Assembly: GCF_000010805.1 (NCBI RefSeq)
Contig: NC_012521.1
Span: 124,001 to 188,000, forward strand
Reading direction: 5' to 3'
DNA length: 64,000 nucleotides
DNA from: Rhodococcus opacus B4
GTDB lineage: Bacteria > Actinomycetota > Actinomycetes > Mycobacteriales > Mycobacteriaceae
Part shown: positions 63,185 to 64,000 of the stretch, one piece after another
How the letters are laid out: every line of letters begins with the position of its first letter
Numbering within the stretch: position 1 is the first letter of the stretch
Notes under the pieces: model-generated
What the model saw: only the letters and a program-made list of their open reading frames with translations
The model's database searches: none
What the model was told of the DNA's origin: nothing
Translations under genes and position numbers: made by a program

Positions 63185-64000
63185 GTGAAGAAGAATAGCC
63201 AGAACCAGACCGTGCCCGCGATCCCGGAGCGGGTGAGCGTGGCGATGGCCAAGATCGCCGAAACATGCACGAGGGCCGCCGTCGGCGGCCTGCAGGCGAT
63301 GCAGGCGATGATGGACGCCGAGGTGACCGCCCCGGCCGGGCCGAGAGGCCGTCGCGACCGGCAGCGCATCGCGGGTGCGCCATGGCCGCGAACGCGGCTC
63401 GGTGACCCTCAGCGGGCGTCGGATGCCCGTGACCCGGCCGCGGGTGCGGGCCGCCGACAGCGCCGGGGAACGGCCCACCCCGTCGTACGAGCTGGTCACC
63501 TCCACCGAGATCCTGGGGAAGATGGCGATGGAGGAGATGCTCGCCGGGCTCTCGACCCGCCGCTACACAGCCGGTCTCGAACCGGTCGGACGGCGAGCCG
63601 CCGAGACATTCTCGGCGACAAGCAAGTCCGCCGTCTCACGCAGGTTCGTGAAGTTGACCGAAGCCGCCCTGACTGAGCTGCTCGCCGCGGACCTGTCCGG
63701 GCTGGATCTGGTAGCGTTGATGATCGACGGGGTCCACTACGCCGAGTCGTGCTGCATCGTCGCCCTGGGCATCGATATCGACGGGGACAAGCACCCGTTG
63801 GCGCTGGTGGAGAGCTCGACGGAGAACGCGACGCTGGTTGCGTAAGGCGGTGGTCGACGTCCTCGATCACCCGGTGATCCAACATTGTCAGCTACACAAG
63901 ATACGAGACGTGAAAAATCATCTGCCGCGACGACTTCGGAGCAGTGTCGGGCGGAATATGGCGGACACCAACCATGCCGATTCGGCGCTCGAGGCCGAGG
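63185..64000 (+). pseudogene. IS256-family transposase, damaged and cut by right edge
   Basis: From the GTG at 63185 the frame gives NQTVPAIPERVSVAMAKIAE and continues to MDAEVTAPAGPRGRRDRQRIAG. Near 63380 one extra base shifts the homologous continuation RHGRERGSVTLSGRRMPVTR into another frame, which runs to STENATLV at about 63840. There roughly 28 codons are missing, and the sequence resumes as LRKAVVDVLDHPVIQHCQLH in a third frame. The first catalytic Asp (LMIDGVHYAES) is present; the second lies in the deleted part. The copy is dead. Confidence 0.8.

Overview
The window reads as high-GC actinobacterial DNA, almost certainly from a Rhodococcus of the catabolically versatile R. jostii/R. 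opacus type. The reasons are GTG starts, actinobacterial protein families throughout, and a biphenyl dioxygenase operon whose products look, from memory, nearly identical to those of R. jostii RHA1 and Rhodococcus sp. M5. It is accessory DNA: several CoA-dependent catabolic clusters separated by insertion sequences (IS) and decayed genes, as on a linear catabolic plasmid. No tRNA, rRNA, CRISPR array or replication origin was seen.

Layout. (1) 1-647, minus strand: the start of a pyruvate phosphate dikinase that runs off the left edge. (2) 725-13442, plus strand: cytochrome P450, aldehyde dehydrogenase, zinc alcohol dehydrogenase, ADP-forming acyl-CoA synthetase, an aminoglycoside-phosphotransferase-fold kinase, a large protein with a phosphohistidine swivel domain, a Cx5R phosphatase, a second kinase and a conserved protein of unknown function. 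Several of these genes overlap by ATGA. (3) 13587-16782: an IS630 copy inserted in the loop of a hairpin, a truncated IS1380-type transposase and two small DUF3263-like proteins. (4) 16847-19819, minus strand: an APC permease and a class III aminotransferase. (5) 20475-28624, plus strand: a mycofactocin-type SDR, enoyl-CoA hydratase, acyl-CoA ligase, TetR regulator, aldehyde dehydrogenase, thiolase, nitroreductase and EthD protein, behind a promoter carrying a GACAC-n-GTGTC operator. (6) 28625-30425: mostly non-coding, with a degraded membrane-protein gene. (7) 30426-42522: an enolase-superfamily enzyme and an MHS transporter on the minus strand, diverging from an IpdAB-like CoA-transferase/hydrolase pair, two CaiB/BaiF CoA-transferases, a crotonase, two 3-hydroxyacyl-CoA dehydrogenases, a BadI-like ring-opening crotonase and an IclR regulator. 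(8) 42520-45054: two abutting IS elements. (9) 46140-57894: bphA1A2A3A4, bphC, bphB, an SCP2-type pseudogene, and the bphS/bphT two-component regulator. (10) 57894-64000: an IS427-type element, an acyl-CoA synthetase, a decayed group of genes, a DUF427 protein and an IS256 pseudogene cut by the right edge.

How the parts work together. The bph operon would dihydroxylate biphenyl or alkylbenzenes, rearomatise the diol and open the ring. BphS/BphT would sense the aromatic and activate transcription. A perfect 24-bp repeat lies upstream of bphA1 and again at 60.48 kb, upstream of the decayed group, and is the best candidate for the BphT-responsive element. No intact ring-cleavage hydrolase (bphD) is present; only a frameshifted fragment remains at 61.3 kb. 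Cluster 7 looks like a complete CoA-dependent pathway for an alicyclic acid, with CoA loaded by transferase rather than ligase and the ring opened by BadI-type and/or IpdAB-type chemistry. Cluster 2 combines oxidation of an alcohol or terpenoid-like substrate with an unusual concentration of phosphoryl-transfer proteins. It is the best candidate here for an undescribed pathway. All similarity statements come from reading motifs and from memory; no searches were run.
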